A program made the position numbers and the translations under genes. Below are positions 1 through 7,264 of a DNA stretch of 64,000 bases, in pieces (within the stretch, counting starts at the first letter, position 1; each line of letters starts with the position of its first letter). The DNA comes from SIG701 sp045544955 (GTDB lineage Bacteria; Bacillota; Clostridia; Oscillospirales; CAG-272), in the NCBI GenBank assembly GCA_045544955.1, contig JAZPZY010000072.1, positions 14,974 through 78,973 on the forward strand. The letters run 5' to 3'. The notes under the pieces are model-generated. The model saw only the letters and a list, made by a program, of their open reading frames with translations, made no database searches and had not been told where the DNA came from.

Positions 1-27
1 GAGGTTCAAGTCCTCTTGCCCGCACCA
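1..27 (+). tRNA. 3' end of a tRNA gene (partial)
   Basis: The window opens inside a tRNA. A T-arm is visible (stem GAGG/CCTC around the loop TTCAAGT, which fits the T-Psi-C consensus), followed by a seven-base acceptor strand TGCCCGC, discriminator A and an encoded CCA. The anticodon lies outside the window, so the amino acid is unknown. The acceptor strand and the A discriminator would suit tRNA-Leu, but this is a guess. A strong hairpin terminator follows at once. Confidence 0.85.
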
Positions 28-66
28 AAAAGAGAGAGTATGCAATGCATACTCTCTCTTTTTATT
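28..66 (+). terminator. Rho-independent terminator of the tRNA
   Basis: A nearly perfect inverted repeat (AAAGAGAGAGTATGCA on the left, its complement on the right) starts directly after the CCA and ends in a run of T. Confidence 0.85.
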
Positions 67-68
67 TG

Positions 69-293
69 AGATGGGCCAAGTCCCGTTTTCCGATCGGCGA
101 GTTTTTCTCCCGCAAATACAGTGAAAATCTGCATCTTTACGAACGGCTGGTGATCCAATACACAGGCCACACCTTCCGGGAGGAGCTTACTGCCCGGAGA
201 ATCAGTGCGGCAAATCATCTTTTGCACACCACGGCGATGCCCCTCACAGAGGTTGCACGTTACGTGGGATACCATTCGTATGCCGGCTTCTGA
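69..293 (+). pseudogene. AraC-family regulator remnant (C-terminal DNA-binding part)
   Basis: This frame reads like the middle of an AraC-type double helix-turn-helix domain: YTGHTFREELTARRISAANHL, then MPLTEVARYVGYHSYAGF. The last motif is normally followed by a phenylalanine and about 20 more residues, but here a TGA interrupts at 291-293. The N-terminus is also missing, because the frame begins inside the tRNA terminator. No start codon with a ribosome site fits. It is a gene remnant stranded next to a tRNA, perhaps from a past insertion or deletion at the tRNA 3' end. A terminator at 380-418 may be the old gene's own. Confidence 0.7.
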
Positions 294-379
294 AAGCGAT
301 GCGGCATTCTACGTAACCAACGCTCGCTTATCAACGGCGGATACACGGCAATCAAAAACTGCATACCGCTGTATAACGA

Positions 380-418
380 AACAGCCGAGAGGCAAGATGC
401 TTCGCGGCTGTTTTTTTG
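380..418 (+). terminator. Hairpin terminator after the AraC remnant
   Basis: The arms ACAGCCG and CGGCTGT enclose an inner hairpin, followed by seven T residues. It overlaps the end of the convergent gene at 424. Confidence 0.7.
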
Positions 419-423
419 CTATA

Positions 424-1419
424 TCAGATAAACGGACGGCGGTCCAGCACGGGCCGCAAAGGCTTTGTACTCACGTATTCGCCGGGCAGGGCGATCTGCA
501 GCTCCGCTATACAGCAAAGTGCACCGAAGAGACGGTGCAGATCGTTGATGCCGTCGTGCGAAGAAAAATCCAGCGATTCCAGATAGCCGATGTACGCGTC
601 CGCAAATCTCCTGAGACGATCCTTCGCCTCAAAGAACCGGTGAGGCGTTTCCCGGGCGGCGCGGTTGAGAGCGTATACCCAATCCACCTCCGCAAAGCCG
701 ATACTCCTGCCAAATGTCTCACCCAGCAGATTTTCGTCATACATCCGGATACACGTATCCACCAGCTTATCGGGATACCGGAGAGGACGCCGGGCGTACT
801 GCATATTGAACATATAGTGGAACCAGCCGTACAGGTGATGATACAGCGGAATGAGCGTTTCATCCACCGTGCCTGCCCGGGTCATCCCAAGAACAGGATC
901 GGTGTTTTCGTACAGATACTCAAAATAGAAATTCTGCCATTCAAGATCCACGTTCTCCGTCAGCACGCCTACCACGTACGCCCCTGCCCCTTCATGGGAA
1001 TCCCGCCAGGGCGCCGTCTGCCAGCGCAGTCCGTCCAAAAGCGTCTTTATGCCGTCCTTCGTAAAATACGGAAGCATCCGTTTCTGCGGATACAGCGGTT
1101 TTGCGTCAAACAGTTCAATTGCCGCAATACAGTGAGCGGTCGTATGGATGAAATGATGGGTCGCTTCTTCAAACAGACCGGTTTCCTCTTTCTGAAGAGA
1201 GCGGAGGGCGCAGAGCGCTGCCTCCCGTTCTTCACCCTGTGGGAAATCGTTCAGCATATAAAGAATATTCATGGCATCGGCACAGCCGTATTCGTTAATG
1301 CCCATTTTTCGGTCGTTCTTTTCATTCTGCCAAAGATAACGTGCATAGGCACCGTTTCCAAGATAATGATTTTTTACAACGGCATGCACTTTGTCAAGAA
1401 GCGCGTCCCAATTTTTCAT
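424..1419 (-). CDS. Hypothetical protein, probably all-helical
   Basis: A 331-residue protein that I do not recognise. It has no signal peptide or membrane segment. It is rich in aromatic residues and histidines, with patches such as HHFIHTTAHCIAAIELF and YHHLYGWFHYMF about every 50-60 residues. That periodicity and the high helix content suggest an alpha/alpha toroid like those of glycoside hydrolases or terpenoid-cyclase-fold proteins, but this is inference from pattern only. The ATG at 1417-1419 follows an AGGAGG site. It stands alone on the minus strand, divergent from scfA, with its own promoter at 1449-1477. Confidence 0.6.
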   Translation of the reverse strand: MKNWDALLDKVHAVVKNHYLGNGAYARYLWQNEKNDRKMGINEYGCADAMNILYMLNDFPQGEEREAALCALRSLQKEETGLFEEATHHFIHTTAHCIAAIELFDAKPLYPQKRMLPYFTKDGIKTLLDGLRWQTAPWRDSHEGAGAYVVGVLTENVDLEWQNFYFEYLYENTDPVLGMTRAGTVDETLIPLYHHLYGWFHYMFNMQYARRPLRYPDKLVDTCIRMYDENLLGETFGRSIGFAEVDWVYALNRAARETPHRFFEAKDRLRRFADAYIGYLESLDFSSHDGINDLHRLFGALCCIAELQIALPGEYVSTKPLRPVLDRRPFI

Positions 1420-1448
1420 TCTTTCCTCCTAAAACATAGTTGTTTTTC

Positions 1449-1477
1449 ATTATAGCACAAAGGAAACAAAATGTAAA
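1449..1477 (-). promoter_or_regulatory. Promoter of the 331-residue hypothetical gene
   Basis: On the minus strand TTTACA and TATAAT are separated by 17 bases, about 30 bases upstream of the start codon. Confidence 0.65.
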
Positions 1478-1495
1478 CACAAACCTTTTTATGAA

Positions 1496-1535
1496 CGGGG
1501 GCCCCCGACATACGGGAAATATCCCCCGCTTTTTT
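1496..1535 (+). terminator. G/C-rich hairpin with T run in the divergent intergenic region
   Basis: CGGGGG at 1496-1501 can pair with CCCCCG at 1523-1528, which is followed by a T run. CGGGGGCCCCCG at 1496-1507 is itself a perfect palindrome. It lies between two divergent promoters, so it would stop only antisense transcripts. Its role is uncertain. Confidence 0.4.
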
Positions 1536-1546
1536 CGCCGCAGCTC

Positions 1547-1575
1547 TTGACATATTTTCACAAATGGTGTATACT
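1547..1575 (+). promoter_or_regulatory. scfA promoter
   Basis: TTGACA and TATACT are spaced 17 bases apart, about 40 bases upstream of the scfA start codon. Confidence 0.8.
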
Positions 1576-1615
1576 ATTCCTGTATGTTAAATCACCCACA
1601 AAAAGGAGTATTACA

Positions 1616-1759
1616 ATGAAAAGAATTGTTACCGTAAAGACCCGTGATCTGAAGGATTCCGCAAAGAACGGCGGCTGCGGCGAGTGCCAGACCTCCTGCC
1701 AGTCCGCTTGCAAGACCTCCTGCGGCGTTGCTAACCAGACCTGCGAGAACAACAAGTAA
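1616..1759 (+). CDS. scfA: SCIFF peptide precursor (six cysteines in forty-five residues)
   Basis: A 47-residue ribosomally made peptide. The leader (MKRIVTVKTRDLKDSAK) is followed by a core with six cysteines at residues 21, 24, 28, 32, 36 and 43, the defining spacing of the SCIFF family that is nearly universal in Clostridia. In characterised members the radical-SAM partner joins a cysteine sulfur to the alpha carbon of a nearby residue; the product's role is unknown. The ATG at 1616 follows AAAGGAG; an in-frame upstream ATG at 1547 lies inside the promoter and is rejected. The maturase gene follows 76 bases downstream. Confidence 0.96.
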   Translation: MKRIVTVKTRDLKDSAKNGGCGECQTSCQSACKTSCGVANQTCENNK

Positions 1760-1781
1760 TTTTTAACGGAACCAATCAGAG

Positions 1782-1811
1782 GGGGTGCTGCGCACAACGG
1801 TGCAGCACCCC
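1782..1811 (+). promoter_or_regulatory. Perfect hairpin between scfA and scfB
   Basis: A 10-bp perfect stem (GGGGTGCTGC with its complement at 1802-1811) has a 10-base loop and no T run after it. It probably protects the scfA 3' end or partly attenuates transcription, so the peptide would be made in excess of its maturase. Confidence 0.7.
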
Positions 1812-1835
1812 ACTTCCGTATATAAGGAGTATTTT

Positions 1836-3221
1836 ATGATCCATCAGTATAAACTGAACGGCTATAACATCGTTCTGGACACCTTCAGCGGTGCCGTCCA
1901 CGTAGTGGACGAAGTGGCCTACGATATTATCGCCATGTATGAATCCGCCTCTCACGAGGAGATCGTGGCAGTCATGCTGGAGAAATACGGACACCTGCCG
2001 GACGTGAACGAAGACGAGATCCGGGAATGCATCGGGGACGTAGAAACGCTGATCGCAGAGAAAAAGCTGTTTTCCCCCGACGCATACGAAAACATTGCCA
2101 AGACCTACCGTCCCACCCATTTCACCATCAAAGCCCTGTGTCTGCACGTGGCACACACCTGCAATCTGAACTGCACCTACTGCTTTGCCAGCCAGGGCAA
2201 GTACCACGGAGAGAGGGCCATCATGTCTCTGGAAACGGGCAAGCGTGCCATCGATTTCCTGATTGAAAACTCCGGCACCCACGTGAATCTGGACGTAGAC
2301 TTCTTCGGCGGCGAGCCGCTGATGAACTGGGACGTGGTAAAGGGTATCGTGGCATACGGACGCGAGGAAGAAAAGAAGCACGGAAAAAACATCCGCTTCA
2401 CGCTGACCACCAACGGCGTACTGCTGGATGACGAGGTCATCGATTTCTGCAACCGGGAAATGCACAACGTGGTGCTCAGTCTGGACGGACGGCGGGAAGT
2501 CCACGACCGGTTCCGCAAAAACTACGCCGGCGAGGGCAGTTACGAAACCATCGTACCCAAATTCCAGAACTTCGTGGAGAAGCGTGGCACAGGCAGTTAT
2601 TACGTCCGCGGCACGTACACCCATCACAACACCGATTTTCTCGCTGACATCCTCCACATGGCGGATCTGGGCTTTACGGAACTGAGCATGGAGCCGGTAG
2701 TCTGTGCGCCGGGCGATCCCTGCGAGCTGACGAAAGAGGACATGTCCATCCTCTTCGATCAGTATGAGAAACTGGCAGTGGAAATGATCCGCCGCAAGAA
2801 GGAGGGTCGCCCCTTCACCTTCTATCACTACATGATCAGCCTGGACGGCGGTCCCTGCATCTATAAGCGTGTCTCTGGCTGCGGCTCGGGTACGGAGTAT
2901 ATGGCTGTCACCCCCTGGGGTGAGCTGTTCCCGTGCCATCAGTTCGTGGGTGATGATGCGTACAGCATGGGCGACATCTGGAAGGGCGTGACAAACACCG
3001 CCATGCGGGATCGGTTTGCCCGGTGCAACGCCTACTCACGCCCGGACTGTGAAAACTGCTGGGCGAAGCTGTACTGCGCCGGCGGCTGTGCCGCCCACGC
3101 CTATCACGCCACCGGTGACATTGCCGGAGTATACGGTTACGGCTGTGAACTGTTCAAAAAACGGATCGAGTGTGCACTCATGGTAAAAATTGCGGAATCG
3201 GAAGACGACGCAAACGCATAA
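1836..3221 (+). CDS. scfB: SCIFF radical SAM maturase
   Basis: A 461-residue radical SAM enzyme that forms thioether (sactionine-type) links in SCIFF. The N-terminal 80 residues resemble a RiPP recognition domain. The SAM-binding [4Fe-4S] cysteines are C109, C113 and C116 (CNLNCTYC), followed by FFGGEPL. The C-terminal SPASM region carries auxiliary-cluster cysteines in CGSGTEY, FPCHQF, DCENCWAKLYCAGGCAAH and YGCEL. Length and motif order match ScfB/CteB enzymes. The ATG at 1836 follows AAGGAG; an upstream in-frame ATG at 1785 lies in the intergenic hairpin and is not used. It forms an operon with scfA. Confidence 0.96.
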   Translation: MIHQYKLNGYNIVLDTFSGAVHVVDEVAYDIIAMYESASHEEIVAVMLEKYGHLPDVNEDEIRECIGDVETLIAEKKLFSPDAYENIAKTYRPTHFTIKALCLHVAHTCNLNCTYCFASQGKYHGERAIMSLETGKRAIDFLIENSGTHVNLDVDFFGGEPLMNWDVVKGIVAYGREEEKKHGKNIRFTLTTNGVLLDDEVIDFCNREMHNVVLSLDGRREVHDRFRKNYAGEGSYETIVPKFQNFVEKRGTGSYYVRGTYTHHNTDFLADILHMADLGFTELSMEPVVCAPGDPCELTKEDMSILFDQYEKLAVEMIRRKKEGRPFTFYHYMISLDGGPCIYKRVSGCGSGTEYMAVTPWGELFPCHQFVGDDAYSMGDIWKGVTNTAMRDRFARCNAYSRPDCENCWAKLYCAGGCAAHAYHATGDIAGVYGYGCELFKKRIECALMVKIAESEDDANA

Positions 3222-3260
3222 TTCCGGCACTCATTTTAAGATAGAGCAAGGAGATTCCCT

Positions 3261-5297
3261 ATGACCACGCTTACAAAAGCCGTTCTTTCCGTCCGCACCG
3301 CAGAGCTGTGCGGTACCTCCTCCCTGCCGATCCTGTACGACGTGCAAAAGCCGGATCCGGACGGTGAAGGGACCGTCACCGATCTCTCCGAAGACGACGG
3401 ACTGTGGGTGGACTATGCTCCCGTGCTCTCCGCCTTTCCCTACAAGGCACAGGATCAGTACACCCGGGAACTCACCGGAGACGGCATGGACTGTTACGTT
3501 CTGGAAAATGAGTTTCTGAAAGCCACGTTCGTTCCCGAAGCCGGCGGCAAGCTCTGGTCTCTGTACGACAAATCCGCCGGGAAGGAGCTGCTGTTTGCCA
3601 ACCACGTATTCCGTCCCGCCTATCTGGCGCTGCGGAACGCATGGACGTCCGGCGGTGTAGAATGGAACTGCGGTGCACGGCCGGGGCATCATCCCTATAC
3701 CTGCTCTCCCCTTTTCACGGCGGTACTGTCCCCGGAGGAATCGGGATTAGGCTGTCCGGTGCTCCGCTTTTACTCCTACGAGCGTATCCGGGAGATCACC
3801 CATCAGATGGACTTCTATCTGCCCGAGGATGCGCACTTTCTCCACTGCCGCATGCGGATAGTGAACGACAATTACCGTGCGGCGGGTGTGTACTGGTGGT
3901 CCAATATCGCCGTTCCCACCAATGAAAAAGCGAGGTGCGTGGTACCGGCCGATTACGCCTACACGCCGGTGGACGGCAAGATCTCCTGCGTGCCCGTACA
4001 GAAATTTAACGGCATCGATGACGTAACGTATCCTACCCGCAGCCCCATTGCGGTGGATTATTTCTTCAAAACTTACGAGAATCACCGCCACTACACGTCT
4101 CATCTGGATGAAAACGGATATGGACTGGTGCAGACATCCACCGCCCGCCTCAAGGGAAGAAAACTCTTCGTATGGGGACAGGGCCAGGGCGGCGAGAGAT
4201 GGCAGGAGCTTCTCTCAGGTGACGACGGCCAGGGCAGGTACCAGGACGGCAAATACTGCGAGATCCAGTGCGGCCTTGCCAATTCCCAATATGAAATTCT
4301 CCCCATGCCGCCCAAAACTGCCTGGGAATGGATCGAATACTACGGCCCCATGACGGCAGATCCGAAAAAGATCCACGGTGCGTGGAAGGACGCACAGGCG
4401 GAGCTGGAGGCACGGCTTGACAAAGCCGCCCCTCTTTCCGCAATGGAAGAAGAACTCACCGCCACACGCACGATGGCACACACCGCCGCAAAGCCCGTTT
4501 TGTACGGCGAGGGCTGGGCGGCACTTGAAAACATGCGTCGTGCCGCGAAAAGTCTGCCGCCCATCTGTCCCCATCTGGATTTCGGCACGCCGGGGGAAGA
4601 ACAGCGTATGTGGGAGCATCTGCTTCATACCGGCTCTCTGAAAGACGGAAGCAACGACAATGAAGCCCCCCTGTCCTACCAGAAAAGCAGCCCGTGGCTC
4701 CGGCTTTTGGAAAAGGCCGCCGCCGGCGTGGATGCAGACTATTGGAAAACCCACTACATGCTTGGCTGTGCCTATCTTTCTGACGGGGAAACAGAACGTG
4801 CGAAAATAGCGGCCGACAACTCCCTTCGCTGTGAGGTCAATGCATGGAACACCTATCTTATGGCGGAGATTTACCGGGCAGAAGGAAAGAAGACGGAAGC
4901 GGCCGGGGCGGCACTCACCGCCGCACGGCTTCAGCCGGGAAACACCGATCTGTGCCGCCGTGCCGCCGCCATGCTGATTGACGCCGGCATGTGGCAGGAC
5001 GTACTTTCCTTTGCCGATTTCCTACCGGAGACGATCCGGGATCTGCCCCGTCTGCGGCTCTGCCGTGCTATTGCGGCGGAAAAGACGGACGATCTCCCCC
5101 TTGCCGCCGCCCTTCTTTACGGCGAGGACGGAACGGATCCGTTGGTAATACCCGACATTCAGGAAGGCGAAGTCGCCATCACGTCTCTTTGGTTTGACCT
5201 GGAGGAAAAACGTGCCCGGGCAGAGGGACGCCCCTTTGACCGGAATACGGAAAAACCGCCCAAGAATTTTGACTTCCGCATGAACAGTGCGGAATAA
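3261..5297 (+). CDS. DUF5107 domain protein with tetratricopeptide-like C-terminus
   Basis: A 678-residue protein. Residues about 70-375 look like the DUF5107 fold, a beta-sandwich related to aldose epimerases and galactose mutarotases: VPEAGGKLWSLYD, RNAWTSGGVEWNCG and VYWWSNIAVP are characteristic. The C-terminal third is helical with TPR-like pairs (YMLGCAYLSDGETERAK). There is no signal peptide, so it should be cytoplasmic. The family is common near carbohydrate genes and likely binds sugars, but no reaction is established. It follows scfB by 39 bases and has a good AAGGAG site, so it may be read from the scf promoter. It ends at one arm of a split terminator. Confidence 0.8.
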   Translation: MTTLTKAVLSVRTAELCGTSSLPILYDVQKPDPDGEGTVTDLSEDDGLWVDYAPVLSAFPYKAQDQYTRELTGDGMDCYVLENEFLKATFVPEAGGKLWSLYDKSAGKELLFANHVFRPAYLALRNAWTSGGVEWNCGARPGHHPYTCSPLFTAVLSPEESGLGCPVLRFYSYERIREITHQMDFYLPEDAHFLHCRMRIVNDNYRAAGVYWWSNIAVPTNEKARCVVPADYAYTPVDGKISCVPVQKFNGIDDVTYPTRSPIAVDYFFKTYENHRHYTSHLDENGYGLVQTSTARLKGRKLFVWGQGQGGERWQELLSGDDGQGRYQDGKYCEIQCGLANSQYEILPMPPKTAWEWIEYYGPMTADPKKIHGAWKDAQAELEARLDKAAPLSAMEEELTATRTMAHTAAKPVLYGEGWAALENMRRAAKSLPPICPHLDFGTPGEEQRMWEHLLHTGSLKDGSNDNEAPLSYQKSSPWLRLLEKAAAGVDADYWKTHYMLGCAYLSDGETERAKIAADNSLRCEVNAWNTYLMAEIYRAEGKKTEAAGAALTAARLQPGNTDLCRRAAAMLIDAGMWQDVLSFADFLPETIRDLPRLRLCRAIAAEKTDDLPLAAALLYGEDGTDPLVIPDIQEGEVAITSLWFDLEEKRARAEGRPFDRNTEKPPKNFDFRMNSAE

Positions 5298-5359
5298 AAA
5301 AACACTGCCGCACTTGGCGTGATACTCTTATCGGAGAATTTATAAGCACAAAATTTCGG
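5293..5359 (+). repeat. Left inverted repeat flanking the acetyltransferase cassette
   Basis: The 21 bases 5293-5313 are the exact reverse complement of 6244-6264, and CTTATCGGAGAA at 5327-5338 is the exact reverse complement of 6216-6227. A looser match continues to about 5359 (CACAAAATTTCGG against CACAAATTCGG). The outer 21-bp arm includes the stop codon of the DUF5107 gene. Confidence 0.85.
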
Positions 5360-5640
5360 CAGAGGGATGGCTTTCTCTGCCGATTTGTGTTATAATGGGG
5401 GCTAACGAAAAGCCTCCCTCCGAGAGGGAGGGGGACCGCGATAGCGGTGGAAGGAGACTGCGTGACTTTTAGTTAAGATTGACTCATTGTAACGCGCTCT
5501 CCCTCAGTCGCCTACGGCGCCAGCTCCCTCCCGGAGGGAGCCTTAAGATACGCGAAACCTTAGGGGTATGGGCTTTGCCCGAAGCCCGCGTTGCAAGCAA
5601 CGCCGTAATACAAAGGCGAAACTGGCGAAAAAGGAGATAG
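5350..5640 (+). repeat. Structured dispersed repeat, copy 1
   Basis: About 290 bases that match 63391-63660 in order. They contain a series of hairpins: CGGCAGAG/CTCTGCCG, CCTCCCTC/GAGGGAGG, ACCGC/GCGGT, GCTCCCTCC/GGAGGGAGC, GGGCTT/AAGCCC and GCGTTG/CAAGCAACGC. A TATAAT lies just after the first hairpin. The copy ends in AAGGAG, which serves as the ribosome site of the acetyltransferase. The two copies differ in stem sequence but keep the pairing. It could be a MITE-like element or a structured RNA leader; I cannot name a family. Confidence 0.75.
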
Positions 5641-5644
5641 ATGT

Positions 5645-6130
5645 ATGATACAATCGGTAAACAATAACAATATAAAAGAATGTGTTGATGTCATTAAAGA
5701 AAGTTTTTTGACTGTCGCCAATGAGTTTGGTTTTACAATAGAAAATGCTCCTCGCTTTACGGCTTTCGCCACAACAGAACAACGCCTATCTTGGCAATTA
5801 AGCAACGAAAAAAGACCCATGTACGCTTTTATTGTTGATGGGAAAATTGTCGGTTATTATTCTTTGGCATTACAAGATAATAAGGAATGTGAACTGAATA
5901 ATTTATGCGTTTTGCCTCAGTTCAGACATCAAGGCATAGGAGAAAAACTTTTATTGCATTCATTCCATACAGCTAAAGGTTTAGGATGCTTAAAAATGAA
6001 TATCGGAATTGTTGAAGAAAATCAAGTTCTGAAGTTATGGTATGAATCTTTTGGATTTAAGCATATCAAAACCCAAAAATTTGACTTCTTTCCGTTTACT
6101 TGCGGATATATGGAGTTAAAGCTTACATAA
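5645..6130 (+). CDS. GNAT-family N-acetyltransferase (likely acquired)
   Basis: A 161-residue GNAT protein that would move an acetyl group from acetyl-CoA to an amine; the substrate is not predictable. Motif A is seen in LNNLCVLPQFRHQGIGEKLL, where Q/R-x-x-G-I-G binds CoA pyrophosphate, and the C-terminal half has LWYESFGFK. Codon use is much more AT-rich than in all neighbours (many ATT, TTA, AAA, GAA), which points to recent transfer. It lies between convergent host genes inside an inverted-repeat-bounded insert and takes its ribosome site from the repeat upstream. Confidence 0.88.
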   Translation: MIQSVNNNNIKECVDVIKESFLTVANEFGFTIENAPRFTAFATTEQRLSWQLSNEKRPMYAFIVDGKIVGYYSLALQDNKECELNNLCVLPQFRHQGIGEKLLLHSFHTAKGLGCLKMNIGIVEENQVLKLWYESFGFKHIKTQKFDFFPFTCGYMELKLT

Positions 6131-6139
6131 ATGACGATA

Positions 6140-6167
6140 CCCCGACAGACTTTCAAATCTGTCGGGG
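6140..6167 (+). terminator. Terminator of the acetyltransferase gene
   Basis: A perfect 10-bp stem CCCCGACAGA/TCTGTCGGGG with an 8-base loop, followed by an AT-rich tail. Confidence 0.75.
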
Positions 6168-6200
6168 CTAATTATTTGTTTCCTGCGGATTAAATAAGGC

Positions 6201-6264
6201 AACCGAATTTGTGATTTCTCCGATAAGGACATCACACATTCCCGTGCGGCAGTGTTTTTTTATT
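6201..6264 (-). repeat. Right inverted repeat flanking the acetyltransferase cassette
   Basis: Reverse complement of the left repeat at 5293-5359. The outer 21-bp arm (6244-6264) starts one base before the end of the DUF4340 stop codon on the minus strand and carries the T run expected of a terminator arm. Confidence 0.85.
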
Positions 6265-7237
6265 ATTCATTTACAGCCGTTCCGTACTGCAGGATGGCAT
6301 CCACTTTATCAGAAGACACCGTATACACTACGTCGGAGCCGGAGAGCATATAGTATACGCTGTCCCCCACCGTATTGCCGAACGTCACCGTATATTCGGC
6401 CGGGATGCGGGTGGTGTTGGTGTTGCCGCTCTCATCACTGATAGTCACGGCACGCTTGTAACTCACCGTCATGGTCAGCGAACCGATACCGTAGGCGGCC
6501 TTTTCCGCCTCATCCGCATACCAGTCTGCGTACTGCGTAGGTACCAGTGCCGTAAACAATCCGTAGAGTGCCGTGCAGTCTTCATTTTCGGCAAATGTCT
6601 TTTCGCTGTCCGCTGTATGCAGCACAACCGAAGTGATATACGAGGGTTCCATATCTGTGGGAAGCGTATCGTAGGTAAACAGATCCGGAAGCGTATAATC
6701 AAAATACTGCATAAGTGCAGCGGAGATGACATACACCTTATCCGTAGAAAGATCCTTGAAATACCGATTGCCGGTAATCTTATTCAGATCGCCCACAGCG
6801 TACTCACAAGTGAGCCCGTCCGTATATTTCACCGAAACGGTCAGCGCCGGTACATCAAATCCGTATTCCCCCTGGTCGCCTTCCTCCAACTCCCGGAACA
6901 CGCCGATCTGGCAGATGGCAGCGGCCATGTTTGCTGCCGTCGTCTGATTCAGCGGAAACCGGGGATCCTCCTTGTACGTCCACGTACCGGCGGCAGGATC
7001 GCACACGAAGCCGTACGTCACCCCGTCGGCGGTATAGGCGATCTGTGCCACCTCCGCAGGTGTACGCTGTATCAGCATGATCACGTCCGACGCCGTATCC
7101 CCCGTTTCATCCGACGGTTGTGCTGTTTGTGCCGACAGGATTCTGTAAACGGCGAACAAGCCCACAACCGCCAGAAGAAGAAGGAGCAGCGAGACGGCTT
7201 TTCCGTTTTTCTTTTTCTTTTTCATAACTGTACTCAT
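6263..7237 (-). CDS. DUF4340 domain-containing protein
   Basis: A 324-residue protein with a basic N-terminus, one membrane anchor at residues about 13-32 (VSLLLLLLAVVGLFAVYRIL) and a long extracytoplasmic domain rich in beta-strand and in Tyr and Thr. This fits DUF4340, the usual last gene of operons holding an ABC-2 transporter and a GldG-like protein. No enzymatic motif is visible. The ATG follows an AGGAAAG site and lies 27 bases after the GldG-like gene, so it is cotranscribed. Its 3' end lies in one arm of the split bidirectional terminator. Confidence 0.8.
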   Translation of the reverse strand: MSTVMKKKKKNGKAVSLLLLLLAVVGLFAVYRILSAQTAQPSDETGDTASDVIMLIQRTPAEVAQIAYTADGVTYGFVCDPAAGTWTYKEDPRFPLNQTTAANMAAAICQIGVFRELEEGDQGEYGFDVPALTVSVKYTDGLTCEYAVGDLNKITGNRYFKDLSTDKVYVISAALMQYFDYTLPDLFTYDTLPTDMEPSYITSVVLHTADSEKTFAENEDCTALYGLFTALVPTQYADWYADEAEKAAYGIGSLTMTVSYKRAVTISDESGNTNTTRIPAEYTVTFGNTVGDSVYYMLSGSDVVYTVSSDKVDAILQYGTAVNE

Positions 7238-7264
7238 TTCTGTACCGCTTTCCTGATTATCCGA

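Noticed and set aside
5645..6130. An integron-type gene cassette
   Set aside because: The flanking inverted repeats lack attC-like core sites (GTTRRRY) and no integrase is present in the window.
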